Part shown: positions 18,315 through 26,516 of the stretch, piece after piece
Numbering within the stretch: the first letter of the stretch is position 1
Layout of the letters: the number at the start of each line of letters is the position of its first letter
From: an uncultured archaeon
GTDB taxonomy: Archaea; Halobacteriota; Methanosarcinia; Methanosarcinales; Methanoperedenaceae
DNA: 64,000 nucleotides
Direction of reading: 5' to 3'
NCBI GenBank assembly: GCA_902386135.1
Contig: CABMIB010000101.1
Location: 62,001-126,000, forward strand
Notes under the pieces: model-generated
What the model was told of the DNA's origin: nothing
The model's database searches: none
Seen by the model: the letters and a program-made list of their open reading frames with translations, nothing else
Program-made: the position numbers and the translations under genes

Positions 18315-18655
18315 AAAATATCAATGCCGTTAAAAATTTTAACACCATTGTAATTTTTAACGGCATTGTAATTTTTAAATAAATTATAATCTATAAACCA
18401 AAAATAATATATACCTCCTGCCCCCATCTAAAAATTGGGTTGTAAACCGAGGGTGACAAGGTGAAAAATCAAAAATCTGGTCGCACTTGGTTTTTTCATC
18501 CAGAAAAACGTGGGGCTCAGTCACCAATTCAAGAAAGCAACTGAGCTCCAGCATTTGCCCGAAGGCATGGTAAATGTTAGGCTTTGAAGTTATTTAAAGC
18601 CAGCGCCGCGCCTGAGGACAGCAAAGAAAAGAAATATAAATGGAGGAATAAAAAT
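18315..18655 (+). promoter_or_regulatory. Operator array, TATA region and hairpin leader, module C
   Basis: Operator-like 9-mers AATGCCGTT (18323), AACACCATT (18341) and AACGGCATT (18359) are spaced exactly 18 bp. TATA-like sequences follow near 18380-18412. The leader hairpin is GGGGCTCAGT (18512-18521) with ACTGAGCTCC (18540-18549). Its sequence differs from modules A, B and D but still pairs, with one G-U. GCCCGAAGGC and a GGAGG site at 18642 follow. Confidence 0.7.
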
Positions 18656-20845
18656 ATGAAAAGAAGTAAAGGAATGCAATTGGGCGCGCTGCTTGCGGCG
18701 TTGCTGCTGGTGAGCGTGGCGTTTGTGCCAGCGGTAAGTGCGCAAGGAGCAAATGAAAGCAAAGGAATCAACTCGGTAGAAGTTCCGCTGGGAATAGAAA
18801 AACATTTCATAGACGATGGCCGTGGCGGCGAGGGCATCTTGAAGAATGTGAAGATGACCAATGATGGAAAATATGCCTACACAAAATTCGAAGTTGATGT
18901 TCCAGTTACAGGAGAATATTACGTGACTGCTTGGACCATGGGCGTCAACGGACAAGAAACGATTCAAGCATATCTCGACAGCGACCCTATAGGATACCTG
19001 AATACGTCTGAGGATGGTTGGCAATCTGCCCAATTACAGAACAACACTTTTAATCCAATATATCTCTCCAATGGAACACATGTATTCTCTTTTAAAAATC
19101 AGGACATACCGGCGATCGAATTCATTCGATTAGCGAAACAAAAAGATGCAGCGATAATCTCTGATACTAACTATCGAAATTATATAAATACTCTAAAGGC
19201 AAAATCTTTGCCAGTTAATTACAAACAGTTGAAGAGTCAAAATCAAATCGAGGGGGCAACGATTTTGACATCTAATCCCGAAGGAGACTATGTATATCAA
19301 TTGAATACAAATTTTGCGTATACTTACTACCAAGCTTTCTATTTCACCAGTGGTCAGAATGTGGTTTTCGAAACTAGGAAAAGCGATCCCTACGCATCCG
19401 ATCCGGTCATGTTCTTGTTTAGTGCCTATGATCCGGTCAATGGTGGTTCATGGTCGAATGATGACTGGGGGAATGGATACCAATCAAAAATAAGTGCGAC
19501 TATCCCAAGTTCAGGTACGTATTATCTACTGCTAAGATCATATAGTTCCAGTTCCCCCGGGACTTCAGATTTGTATAAAGATGGTTCGTTGTATGCCTCA
19601 AATGTTGCACTTGCTGGAACTAATGTATATAGCGGCGGTATCTCCAAGACAGGAATATTGAATTATTTTACAGCCAAACTTACAGGTGATAGTCGCCTGT
19701 GGTTAGAAGACAGCAGTTCTTCGCCAGGTAAAATAAGAGGATACAACGATGACTATAGTGGATCTGGGGATTTTAACTGGGGTCTTGCTTCGAGAGTAAA
19801 ACAGCAGTTTTCGTCAGGTATCAATTATGCCCTTGTTTCGACTTACAGTTCATCTAATCCAACAGGGACCGCTGATTTGTATATGAAACTTGATAATAGC
19901 AATATTTATAGTGTCTTTCCAAATCTTAAAGCTGACGATGCTATTAAGTCAGCACCAGCCTCAGCCACTTACAACTGTATAAGCTGGTCTGGTGGGATTA
20001 CTAATACTTGGATTTGGCCCCCTAATCTTGGAAGTCCATGGTATGATCCGAACCCACTAACTGCGTTTGATAAATTTTATGGAAATAATCCCTCAAGATA
20101 TTCCGGTGCAATGACATATACGCGAACTGGAGCAACTGTAGACAATAGTGTTGTTGATCTATGGGCCAGTGGTGGTGTTTATACACATGCTTCAGTAAAA
20201 AAACCGGGGAACGACCACCCGCACGGTTATGATTGGGAAAGCAAACCTGGGGGGCTTATGAGAACTCTGCATCCAAGGTATGCACTAAGAGGTATTGATT
20301 ATGGAGATGTTAGTAATTACTATAAACAGACCGGAACATATGCATCAGGGGCTTTCCTCCAGACAACCGGAGGCATGACTTTTGAGGAATCTATAAAACG
20401 CGGTTTGACAATACCTGAAAAAGTTGAATTGTCAGGAGATGAAAAAGCTAAACTATCGAATTTGATAGACAATATTCCAGAAGAAGTTAAGCAGGAGTTC
20501 AATACTAAATATGGAGCGTGGAAAGAGACATGGGATGACCCAAATCTAAGCATTTACAGTAACCCAAGAATGTATACCCAATCCAGACAGTATGAGGAAT
20601 TTCTAAACTACAGCAAGGAACAGGGTAAAGCGATATGGCCTCTTTTATTCCAAAAATATGAGCAAGGAGATGACCTTGTTAAAGAGCCTCTCATAGGTTT
20701 GACATATACTGAATATGGTTCATTCTTGGATGAGATAAGGCAGGAAAGCGCTAAGGAGCGGTACACTGCCGAAGGTGCATACATAGCCCCATCAGAGAAC
20801 GCAAATATCATGAAGTATATCAAGAAGCTATTGGAATTAAAGTAA
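18656..20845 (+). CDS. Large secreted multidomain protein with PPC-like and DUF7689-like domains
   Basis: The start at 18656 gives the cluster signal peptide (MKRSKGMQLGALLAALLLVS); a longer frame upstream only reads through the leader. Of 729 residues, ~50-150 resemble a carbohydrate-binding or Ig-like domain (GEYYVTAWTMG). Residues ~200-400 hold two PPC-like beta domains (GTYYLLLRSYSSSSPG). A domain beginning YNCISWSGGI, with WIWPP and later GNDHPHGYDW, follows. NC-(I)-(A/S)-W ... WxWP with a downstream His is reminiscent of DUF7689, a likely NlpC/papain-fold family, so Cys and His may be catalytic. The C-terminal ~150 residues are helical and charged. Possible thiol hydrolase; moderately unsure. 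Confidence 0.7.
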   Translation: MKRSKGMQLGALLAALLLVSVAFVPAVSAQGANESKGINSVEVPLGIEKHFIDDGRGGEGILKNVKMTNDGKYAYTKFEVDVPVTGEYYVTAWTMGVNGQETIQAYLDSDPIGYLNTSEDGWQSAQLQNNTFNPIYLSNGTHVFSFKNQDIPAIEFIRLAKQKDAAIISDTNYRNYINTLKAKSLPVNYKQLKSQNQIEGATILTSNPEGDYVYQLNTNFAYTYYQAFYFTSGQNVVFETRKSDPYASDPVMFLFSAYDPVNGGSWSNDDWGNGYQSKISATIPSSGTYYLLLRSYSSSSPGTSDLYKDGSLYASNVALAGTNVYSGGISKTGILNYFTAKLTGDSRLWLEDSSSSPGKIRGYNDDYSGSGDFNWGLASRVKQQFSSGINYALVSTYSSSNPTGTADLYMKLDNSNIYSVFPNLKADDAIKSAPASATYNCISWSGGITNTWIWPPNLGSPWYDPNPLTAFDKFYGNNPSRYSGAMTYTRTGATVDNSVVDLWASGGVYTHASVKKPGNDHPHGYDWESKPGGLMRTLHPRYALRGIDYGDVSNYYKQTGTYASGAFLQTTGGMTFEESIKRGLTIPEKVELSGDEKAKLSNLIDNIPEEVKQEFNTKYGAWKETWDDPNLSIYSNPRMYTQSRQYEEFLNYSKEQGKAIWPLLFQKYEQGDDLVKEPLIGLTYTEYGSFLDEIRQESAKERYTAEGAYIAPSENANIMKYIKKLLELK

Positions 20846-20858
20846 TTACGAAAACGGG

Positions 20859-20888
20859 GAGAGGTATATCCTCTCTATTTTATTTTTT
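20859..20888 (+). terminator. Hairpin-T terminator
   Basis: GAGAGG (20859-20864) pairs with CCTCTC (20870-20875) across a TATAT loop, followed by TATTTTATTTTTTT. It lies 13 nt after the stop codon of the large secreted protein. Confidence 0.6.
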
Positions 20889-20903
20889 TAAATATAAAAT
20901 ATA

Positions 20904-21458
20904 ATGATGACTCCAAAATTTTTACTAATTACAGCATTTTCATTAATGGGAATTATTTTAATTAGCGGATGTATCAATGAAGAGAAAACAAAAGAAGAAC
21001 TCGGAGATGAGATATTGAATATAGGAGAAGGTATTCCCGAAGGCTGGAACTATACGATTATAACTCAAAATTTAGAAGAAATAGAAAGACCTCATGGTCT
21101 ATGGAAACCTGTAGCTATTGTGAATATTGCCAACCTCAATAAAGAGATTGAATATTATCCGGGTGTGAAAACTGATAAGAAGTATAATCCATCGCTTCGA
21201 CTTTATTTTTACGATATTACAAAAAAACAAGAGATTATGGAGATCATAGACAAAGAAAAAATTTACTCCTTGTGTATTCCCATATACTTTGATGAAACAA
21301 AGAAATATATCATAGTCACTTCTCCGTGTTATATAAATAGTGGGATCTTTACGGAGGAAGCAAAAAATTATTATTCTCCCTTAGAGAAATCATTAAAAGA
21401 GTATTTTGATAAATACAATCGATGGAATGGAATGTCAACAGCGGAGACGCAAACCTAA
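20904..21458 (+). CDS. Small lipoprotein, C-terminus run into subtilase fragment
   Basis: The protein has a lipoprotein signal (MMTPKFLLIT ... ILISGC) with the lipobox Cys near residue 23, then a ~160-residue charged external domain with the phrase IPEGWNYTIITQNL and two cysteines (SLCIPIYFD, TSPCYINSG). I recognise no family. The last ~11 residues (WNGMSTAETQT) are read in the wrong frame through the inserted subtilase 3' copy. The original C-terminus has therefore probably been replaced at a junction near 21430. It may still be functional if the lost tail was short. Confidence 0.65.
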   Translation: MMTPKFLLITAFSLMGIILISGCINEEKTKEELGDEILNIGEGIPEGWNYTIITQNLEEIERPHGLWKPVAIVNIANLNKEIEYYPGVKTDKKYNPSLRLYFYDITKKQEIMEIIDKEKIYSLCIPIYFDETKKYIIVTSPCYINSGIFTEEAKNYYSPLEKSLKEYFDKYNRWNGMSTAETQT

Positions 21459-21805
21459 GTACAGATGATGTCCTCTACCCTGCGAAATTCGAATCTGTGA
21501 TTGCTGTCTCAGCGATTGATTATAATAACATTGCGCCGGTATGGAGCGCAGACGGCGCCAAAATAGAACTTGCTGCCCCAGGTGTGAATATTTATTCCAC
21601 ATGGTTAAACGGCGGTTATGCGAATGAAAGCGGTACATCGATGGCAGCGCCTTTTGTGAGCGGCGTAGCGGCATTAATTAAAAGTAATAATTTATCAATG
21701 ACTCCGCAGGAAATCCGTAATACTCTGGATTATAATGCAATTGATCTGGGTGATATTGGAAGAGATAAGATATATGGATTCGGATTAGTGCAAGCAGCTG
21801 GGTAG
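21430..21805 (+). pseudogene. Subtilase C-terminal fragment (catalytic Ser part only)
   Basis: A 376-bp copy of the 3' third of the 15.4-kb subtilase, nearly identical in sequence, begins at NSGDANLSTDD and runs to the natural end (GFGLVQAAG). The frame is open and still carries GTSMAAPFVSG, but the Asp and His of the triad, the propeptide and the signal peptide are absent. It cannot be a protease by itself. An internal ATG at 21422 could make a 127-residue peptide. It leads straight into operator module D, exactly as the intact gene leads into module B. Confidence 0.8.
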
Positions 21806-21841
21806 TATCAAATGCATTAGCAGCTATGTAGCTGCTTAATA

Positions 21842-22192
21842 TTTCAAACGTCTTGAAAATTACAATGTCATTAAAAATTTTAACACCATTGTAATTTTTA
21901 ACGCCATTGTAATTTTTAAATAAATTATAATCTATAAACCAAAAATAATATATACCCCCTGCTCCATCTAAAAATTGGGTTGTAAACCGAGGGTGACAAG
22001 GTTGAAAAATCAAAAATCTGATTGCACTTGGTTTTTGCATCCAGAAAAACGTGGGGTTCAGCGCATTTCGACAAAGATGAGGCTGAGCCCCATGTTGCCC
22101 GAAGGCATGGTAATGTTAGCTTTGAAGTTATTTAAAGCCAGCGCCGCGCCTGAGGGCAGCAAAGAAGAGAAAATATAAAAGGAGAATAAAAT
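21842..22192 (+). promoter_or_regulatory. Operator array, TATA region and hairpin leader, module D
   Basis: Operator-like 9-mers AACGTCTTG (21847), AATGTCATT (21864), AACACCATT (21882) and AACGCCATT (21900) are spaced 17, 18 and 18 bp. TATA-like sequences follow at 21923-21957. The leader hairpin is GGGGTTCAGC (22053-22062) with GCTGAGCCCC (22082-22091), then GCCCGAAGGC and a GGAG site. Apart from a few bases the module is the same as B. Confidence 0.7.
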
Positions 22193-23338
22193 ATGAAGAG
22201 AAGTAAAGGAATGCAATTGGGCGCGATGCTAACAGCATTACTGTTGCTGAGCATGATGTTTGTGCCCGTTACGACAGCAAGCGCAAACTTAAACACGGCT
22301 GAAAAGCTGGCGCGTCAATATAGTGCTAACATATGGGGAATAAACAATACGGACATCATTGATTCAAAGCTGTATTATGGATTGGATAGCAACCCTGCTG
22401 TTTATGTTTTCACAGTACAGAAAAAAGAAAATGCAACGATCAATAGGGAATACGCGGGCACTATAGAGCAAAGAAATTACGGTGTGATGGTAATTGGAGC
22501 TACAGAAAAATATACACCACTGGTTGAAATATTCGATGGGTTGCCTGCTCACAAGAGTGCAGATCTATTAGTAAAAGCAAAAGAACTATCCAAACTGTAC
22601 AATGATAACAGCCAAGAATACAAATACATATTCTTACGTAATTTTGATTATGGCATCGAGTATAACTCCAATGGCAAGAAAATAATAGTTGATTTAAGGA
22701 CAGATAAAGTTATTTCAGGAGATAAAGTCTCCATGCTAAGTCCAGAAAAAGAAAAAGCAATATCTGAGCAATGGAATCAGATAAACCAAAAAATAAAAAA
22801 CAATAAATTGAACGATGTGCAAATAGCTGCATATTCGAGTGGCTTTGTTTCTGGTGTCCCATATTATTTGTGGTATAGAGGCTGCTCACCTACTGCGGCA
22901 GGAATGGTGCTGGGATACTGGCATGATACCAGAGGATATACTTCATTGCCTACAGGAAATACCTTAATTGATGAACTCGCCAATGCTATGGGGACCGACT
23001 CAAATGGGGCAACTTATCCTTGGGATATAGCTGGCGGTATCACGACAGTAACAGCGAACCATGGATACTCATTCAGCTCATCCAATTACTATACAGAAGC
23101 AATCGGATGGCCAGTATATAAATCGGAAATAGGTAACAGTAGACCTATGGTAATAAGTATATGGATAGATAATGGTGGACCATACGATGACCACAGTGTA
23201 ACAGGCGTTGGATATTCTGACTCAACATCACCGGAACAGCATTTGGCGCTGGTCCATGACACGTGGGATCAAAGTTTCCACTTAATTGATATAGGAAATA
23301 CAATAGGAGACCTTTTCACTAGTGCAGTTCCATCATAA
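22193..23338 (+). CDS. Secreted C39-like cysteine peptidase
   Basis: The 381-residue protein has the shared signal peptide (MKRSKGMQLGAMLTALLLLS), then a ~170-residue propeptide-like region (AEKLARQYSANIWGINNTD). The C39-like papain-fold domain follows, with Cys in YRGCSPTAAGMVLGYW (~231), His in DDHSVTGVGYSD (~334) and Asp in LVHDTWD. Both the Cys-His-Asp order and the context fit Peptidase_C39_2 proteins, which are usually secreted proteases or related hydrolases, not bacteriocin exporters. It ends in a hairpin terminator that overlaps its stop codon. Confidence 0.83.
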   Translation: MKRSKGMQLGAMLTALLLLSMMFVPVTTASANLNTAEKLARQYSANIWGINNTDIIDSKLYYGLDSNPAVYVFTVQKKENATINREYAGTIEQRNYGVMVIGATEKYTPLVEIFDGLPAHKSADLLVKAKELSKLYNDNSQEYKYIFLRNFDYGIEYNSNGKKIIVDLRTDKVISGDKVSMLSPEKEKAISEQWNQINQKIKNNKLNDVQIAAYSSGFVSGVPYYLWYRGCSPTAAGMVLGYWHDTRGYTSLPTGNTLIDELANAMGTDSNGATYPWDIAGGITTVTANHGYSFSSSNYYTEAIGWPVYKSEIGNSRPMVISIWIDNGGPYDDHSVTGVGYSDSTSPEQHLALVHDTWDQSFHLIDIGNTIGDLFTSAVPS

Positions 23339-23354
23339 CTGCACTTCTTTTTTT
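23321..23354 (+). terminator. Hairpin-T terminator over a stop codon
   Basis: AGTGCAGTT (23321-23329) pairs perfectly with AACTGCACT (23337-23345), followed by TCTTTTTTTTAG. The stem covers the last codons and stop of the C39-like gene. Confidence 0.75.
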
Positions 23355-23426
23355 AGAATATAAGCAATTATTTAATTTTTGAAAATAATATGTTTGTACA
23401 AATTAGAATAAAGAAGAAGGAATCAA

Positions 23427-24194
23427 ATGAAATCTAATAAAATTCTGCTTTCTATCGTATCTGTAATCTTGGGAATTTCTGCTGGTTTACTTTTTGTATT
23501 CACATTTATAAGTATGGATATAGCAGAAAAATTTTTACGGTTAGGACTTCCATTGGGCTTATTCACTCCTCTCACTTATATAATGTTCTTTGTAATTATT
23601 ATAAGTGTATGGTATCTGGTTTCCATGAGACTCTATTCTGGTGATAGAAAGATATTATTTCTTAGCTTTTTTGTTCTCATTGCTGTATCAATCGTTTCCC
23701 TTAATTTAGTATTCAACGCAATTTCGATTGGTCCTAAAGGGAAACAGATTCCGATGTACGCTTTGATCTTTAGAGGATATGAGCTTGATGGTAAATTAGT
23801 TGTCTACCCTCCTTGGGAAGAATATAATTGGTCATTTTACGAACCTCATGGATATAATGAAAAATTTTCTGTTAAATATAAAGATAGAATATACATTTCA
23901 TCCTTCTATTATCCAGATAAACAAAAAGCGCAACAAGCTTTTGAGGAATATAGAACATTAATTATTTCGAATGGGTTCAATAAATCAAGTTTTGATGTTA
24001 AGGTTAATAACACTGAAAAACTCGATTTGATTGATAGCTTTGCTTTTGTAAATAATGATTTCGTATATAGTGAATTTATAGAAACAAAAAAGAATTACTT
24101 GCCTGGGTGTTATATCATCGTTATAAAATCTAACATCGATGAAAAACAACTTGTTAAAACAATAGTCAGCCATGAAAGCTTTAAAAATCCATAG
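23427..24194 (+). CDS. Membrane protein of unknown function
   Basis: The 255-residue protein has three hydrophobic segments within residues ~5-105 (including LLSIVSVILGISAGLLFVF and IMFFVIIISVWYLV) and then a ~150-residue soluble C-terminal domain with PPWEEYNWSFYEPHGYNEKF. I recognise no family. It has an AAGAAGG-type ribosome site. Its last codon and stop abut the truncated leader of the next module at 24195, so module E appears to have been joined directly behind this gene and may be read from its transcript. Confidence 0.65.
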   Translation: MKSNKILLSIVSVILGISAGLLFVFTFISMDIAEKFLRLGLPLGLFTPLTYIMFFVIIISVWYLVSMRLYSGDRKILFLSFFVLIAVSIVSLNLVFNAISIGPKGKQIPMYALIFRGYELDGKLVVYPPWEEYNWSFYEPHGYNEKFSVKYKDRIYISSFYYPDKQKAQQAFEEYRTLIISNGFNKSSFDVKVNNTEKLDLIDSFAFVNNDFVYSEFIETKKNYLPGCYIIVIKSNIDEKQLVKTIVSHESFKNP

Positions 24195-24257
24195 AGCCAG
24201 CGCCGCGCCTGAGAGCAGCAAAGAATCGAAGGAAATACAAATGGAGGAATAATAAAT
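24195..24257 (+). promoter_or_regulatory. Truncated leader, module E
   Basis: Only the distal ~60 bp of the leader shared by modules A-D remains: GCCAGCGCCGCGCCTGAG, then GCAGCAAAGAA and the GGAGG site. The operator array, TATA region and main hairpin are missing. The join lies within the stop codon of the upstream membrane-protein gene. Confidence 0.7.
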
Positions 24258-25439
24258 ATGAAGAGAAGTAAAGGAATGCAATTAGGCGCGATGCTTGCGG
24301 CGTTGCTGCTGGTGAGCATGGCGTTTGTACCAGCGGTAAGCGCGAAGAATGAATCGGATATAGTTACTAATAACTATGTCGCAATAGAAAAAGCAAGAGA
24401 ACATGCTACCATTGCTTTATTGGAGTTTGTGGCGGAAGGCTCTCCAGGACTTAAGGGCACAGACTGGAAAGGTGCAGTAATAAATCCCGAACCTTTGATC
24501 ATTTATGATATAAATGGCAAGAAACTCTATTATCAATTCTCAGTTGAAAAAGATGGAAAGAGCGTTGGATCAATCAAAACCAGTGCAAGTAAGGTATTCG
24601 GGTCATCAATCGTGACTATAGGACTCAAGCCTCTTTCATTGGATTCTGATGCTGCGTTACAGATGGCAAAAAAGAATGCAAAGGAAAATTACAAAGATAG
24701 TGAGATCACTTCAACCACACTGGTATCTTATAGTTATCCGAAAATCGGGATAATGGTGCAGTTACGCGACATAAAGACAAATAAAGAGCAGCGGATGTTT
24801 ATAGATGCTTATGACTACTCAATTATCCCGGACAGGATGCCTAAGGATAATGAACCAGGCGTGTGGTCTTTCTATGAAAGTATACCTGAGGAGGAAAAGG
24901 TAAAGCGCATATCTGCCTGGGAGGAAAATGATAAAAAGTTCGGCGAATTAGCAGTAAAAATACACTCTAATGGAATTAATAGTTCAAATCCCCTGGTTAC
25001 AACGCAATCAATGAACGTTCTCAACGTCAATCTGTTTGCGCAGGAGCAAGCTAATTATTGTGCGCCCGCCGTTGGACAGATGATTGCTAATTATTATGGT
25101 GTAAGTCGCACACAAACTTATATTGCTGGAAGGATGTGGACGACCTCCACTGGCACCAATATAAGCGGTATGTTGAATTATTATCAGAATGACCTGGGTA
25201 AGTCGAATTCAAAAGCTGTTTCTGTCGTCTGGCAAGATATGGTAGATATGATTAATGCTGGCTTACCGTTTGCAAACTTAATCTCTATCGTGCATGTGCG
25301 AACAGTTGCAGGTTATGATACATATGCGTATAACAGATTATATATCTTAGACCCCTATCCTGTCAACCAAGGAGATATATACTGGGAAATCACTGACTAT
25401 TGGTTCCTTCCTAATTACGGTAATATCTATGTATATTGA
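24258..25439 (+). CDS. Secreted C39-like cysteine peptidase, module E
   Basis: The 393-residue protein has the cluster signal peptide (MKRSKGMQLGAMLAALLLVS ... AVSA) and a ~220-residue propeptide with two PepSY-like stretches (KKLYYQFSVEKDGKSVG). The C-terminal domain has Cys in NYCAPAVGQMIANYYG (~268), His in IVHVRTVAGYD (~345) and Asp in LYILDPYP, a typical C39_2/papain-like triad. It is only distantly similar to the peptidase at 22.2 kb despite the near-identical signal peptide. It lacks its own operator region and probably depends on upstream transcription. A hairpin terminator overlaps its stop. Confidence 0.85.
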   Translation: MKRSKGMQLGAMLAALLLVSMAFVPAVSAKNESDIVTNNYVAIEKAREHATIALLEFVAEGSPGLKGTDWKGAVINPEPLIIYDINGKKLYYQFSVEKDGKSVGSIKTSASKVFGSSIVTIGLKPLSLDSDAALQMAKKNAKENYKDSEITSTTLVSYSYPKIGIMVQLRDIKTNKEQRMFIDAYDYSIIPDRMPKDNEPGVWSFYESIPEEEKVKRISAWEENDKKFGELAVKIHSNGINSSNPLVTTQSMNVLNVNLFAQEQANYCAPAVGQMIANYYGVSRTQTYIAGRMWTTSTGTNISGMLNYYQNDLGKSNSKAVSVVWQDMVDMINAGLPFANLISIVHVRTVAGYDTYAYNRLYILDPYPVNQGDIYWEITDYWFLPNYGNIYVY

Positions 25440-25463
25440 AATTACATAGATATTTATTTTTTT
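25423..25463 (+). terminator. Hairpin-T terminator over a stop codon
   Basis: ATATCTATGTA (25423-25433) pairs perfectly with TACATAGATAT (25443-25453), followed by TTATTTTTTT. The stem spans the final codons and TGA stop of the C39-like gene. Confidence 0.7.
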
Positions 25464-25488
25464 AACTCGTTTACCCTAAGAGATTAAT

Positions 25489-26154
25489 ATGAATAAAATG
25501 AAATATTATATAATAGGAATATTTATCATAGTAATGCTATCAGTTGTTTACATATCTCATATAAATCGTGAGGCAAAGGAAAAATCAGAGACTGATTTAA
25601 ACTTTAGATATGAGAAGATAATAGAGAATTATACAGATAAAGGCAATCAAACTCCCATTAAGATACGAGGCAGAACTGTTACAGGAGAGGAGCCGATAGA
25701 GATAAATTCAAGCGGTAATTGGTTTGTACGTGTTGTATTCGATAGTCAGACCACAGAAAAAAAGGCAAAAGAGAGAATCTCAAGATACAATATACCTAAG
25801 CCTCGCTCTATAAAAAGTGTTTTTTCATATCCTCAATATTATGTAAGCGTTTCTAAAGGCGATTTTGAAGTTATCAAGAACCGCCTAGCTGAGGAAGAAT
25901 CTGTTAGACTTTCGGAGAAACTAAAAATTACTGGTGGGAACTTTACTGCTGGGATTTGGGTTATGTCCGACAACAATGTTCTTTTCAGACTTAAATCAAG
26001 TGATATACCATTTAAAAAGACAATGGCTGTGGAATTGTTATATGGACCTGAAACCCCTCAAACAGAAAGTAAACACATAATGCAACAGTTAGATAGCGAT
26101 GAAAAAATCATTAACACCAATGTAGGTTATTTGTTTGGTGAGGAACGGAGCTAA
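25489..26154 (+). CDS. Membrane-anchored UPF0228-like protein
   Basis: One N-terminal membrane segment (residues ~5-24) is followed by a ~195-residue external part. The phrases WFVRVVFDSQTTEKKAKERI, YYVSVSKGDFEVIKNRLAEEE and the ending MQQLDSDEKIINTNVGYLF follow the pattern of UPF0228, a family I know from Methanosarcina. The fold appears to be repeated ferredoxin-like units similar in logic to I9 propeptides. It could act as a protease inhibitor or chaperone in this protease cluster, but that is speculation. A decayed subtilase fragment follows directly. Confidence 0.5.
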   Translation: MNKMKYYIIGIFIIVMLSVVYISHINREAKEKSETDLNFRYEKIIENYTDKGNQTPIKIRGRTVTGEEPIEINSSGNWFVRVVFDSQTTEKKAKERISRYNIPKPRSIKSVFSYPQYYVSVSKGDFEVIKNRLAEEESVRLSEKLKITGGNFTAGIWVMSDNNVLFRLKSSDIPFKKTMAVELLYGPETPQTESKHIMQQLDSDEKIINTNVGYLFGEERS

Positions 26155-26232
26155 GATTAAATGAAGAAAGGGGCTTGTATGGAATTTATTTTCATCCAAG
26201 TCTAAGATTTGCTGAGTTCTTCTTATAGAAGT

Positions 26233-26472
26233 AATAGAACTGGCTGCAAAGGGTGTAGATATATACTCTACATGGTTAATGGCGGTTATATGAATGAAAG
26301 CAGCACATCGATGGCAGCGCCTTTTGTGAGCGGCACGGCGGCATTAATTAAAAGTGAAAACCTATCTATGACTCAGCAGGAAATTCGTAATACTCTGGAT
26401 TATGATGCAATCGATCTGGGTGATATTGGAAGAGATAAGACATATGGATTCGGATTAGTGCAGGCAGATTAG
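26233..26472 (+). pseudogene. Subtilase C-terminal fragment, frameshifted
   Basis: This ~240-bp copy of the subtilase 3' end starts at AATAGAACTGGCTGC. It reads IELAAKGVDIYSTWL, then loses one base in ATGGTTAATGGCGG (the intact gene has TTAAACGGC), shifting the frame. Downstream it still reads TSMAAPFVSGTAALI through to GFGLVQAD. Unlike the other copies it is not followed by an operator module, but by the inverted ~120-bp element. Confidence 0.8.
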
Positions 26473-26516
26473 TACCAAATTCAGTATCAGTAAGCCAAAA
26501 CTTCTGTAATTTACGA

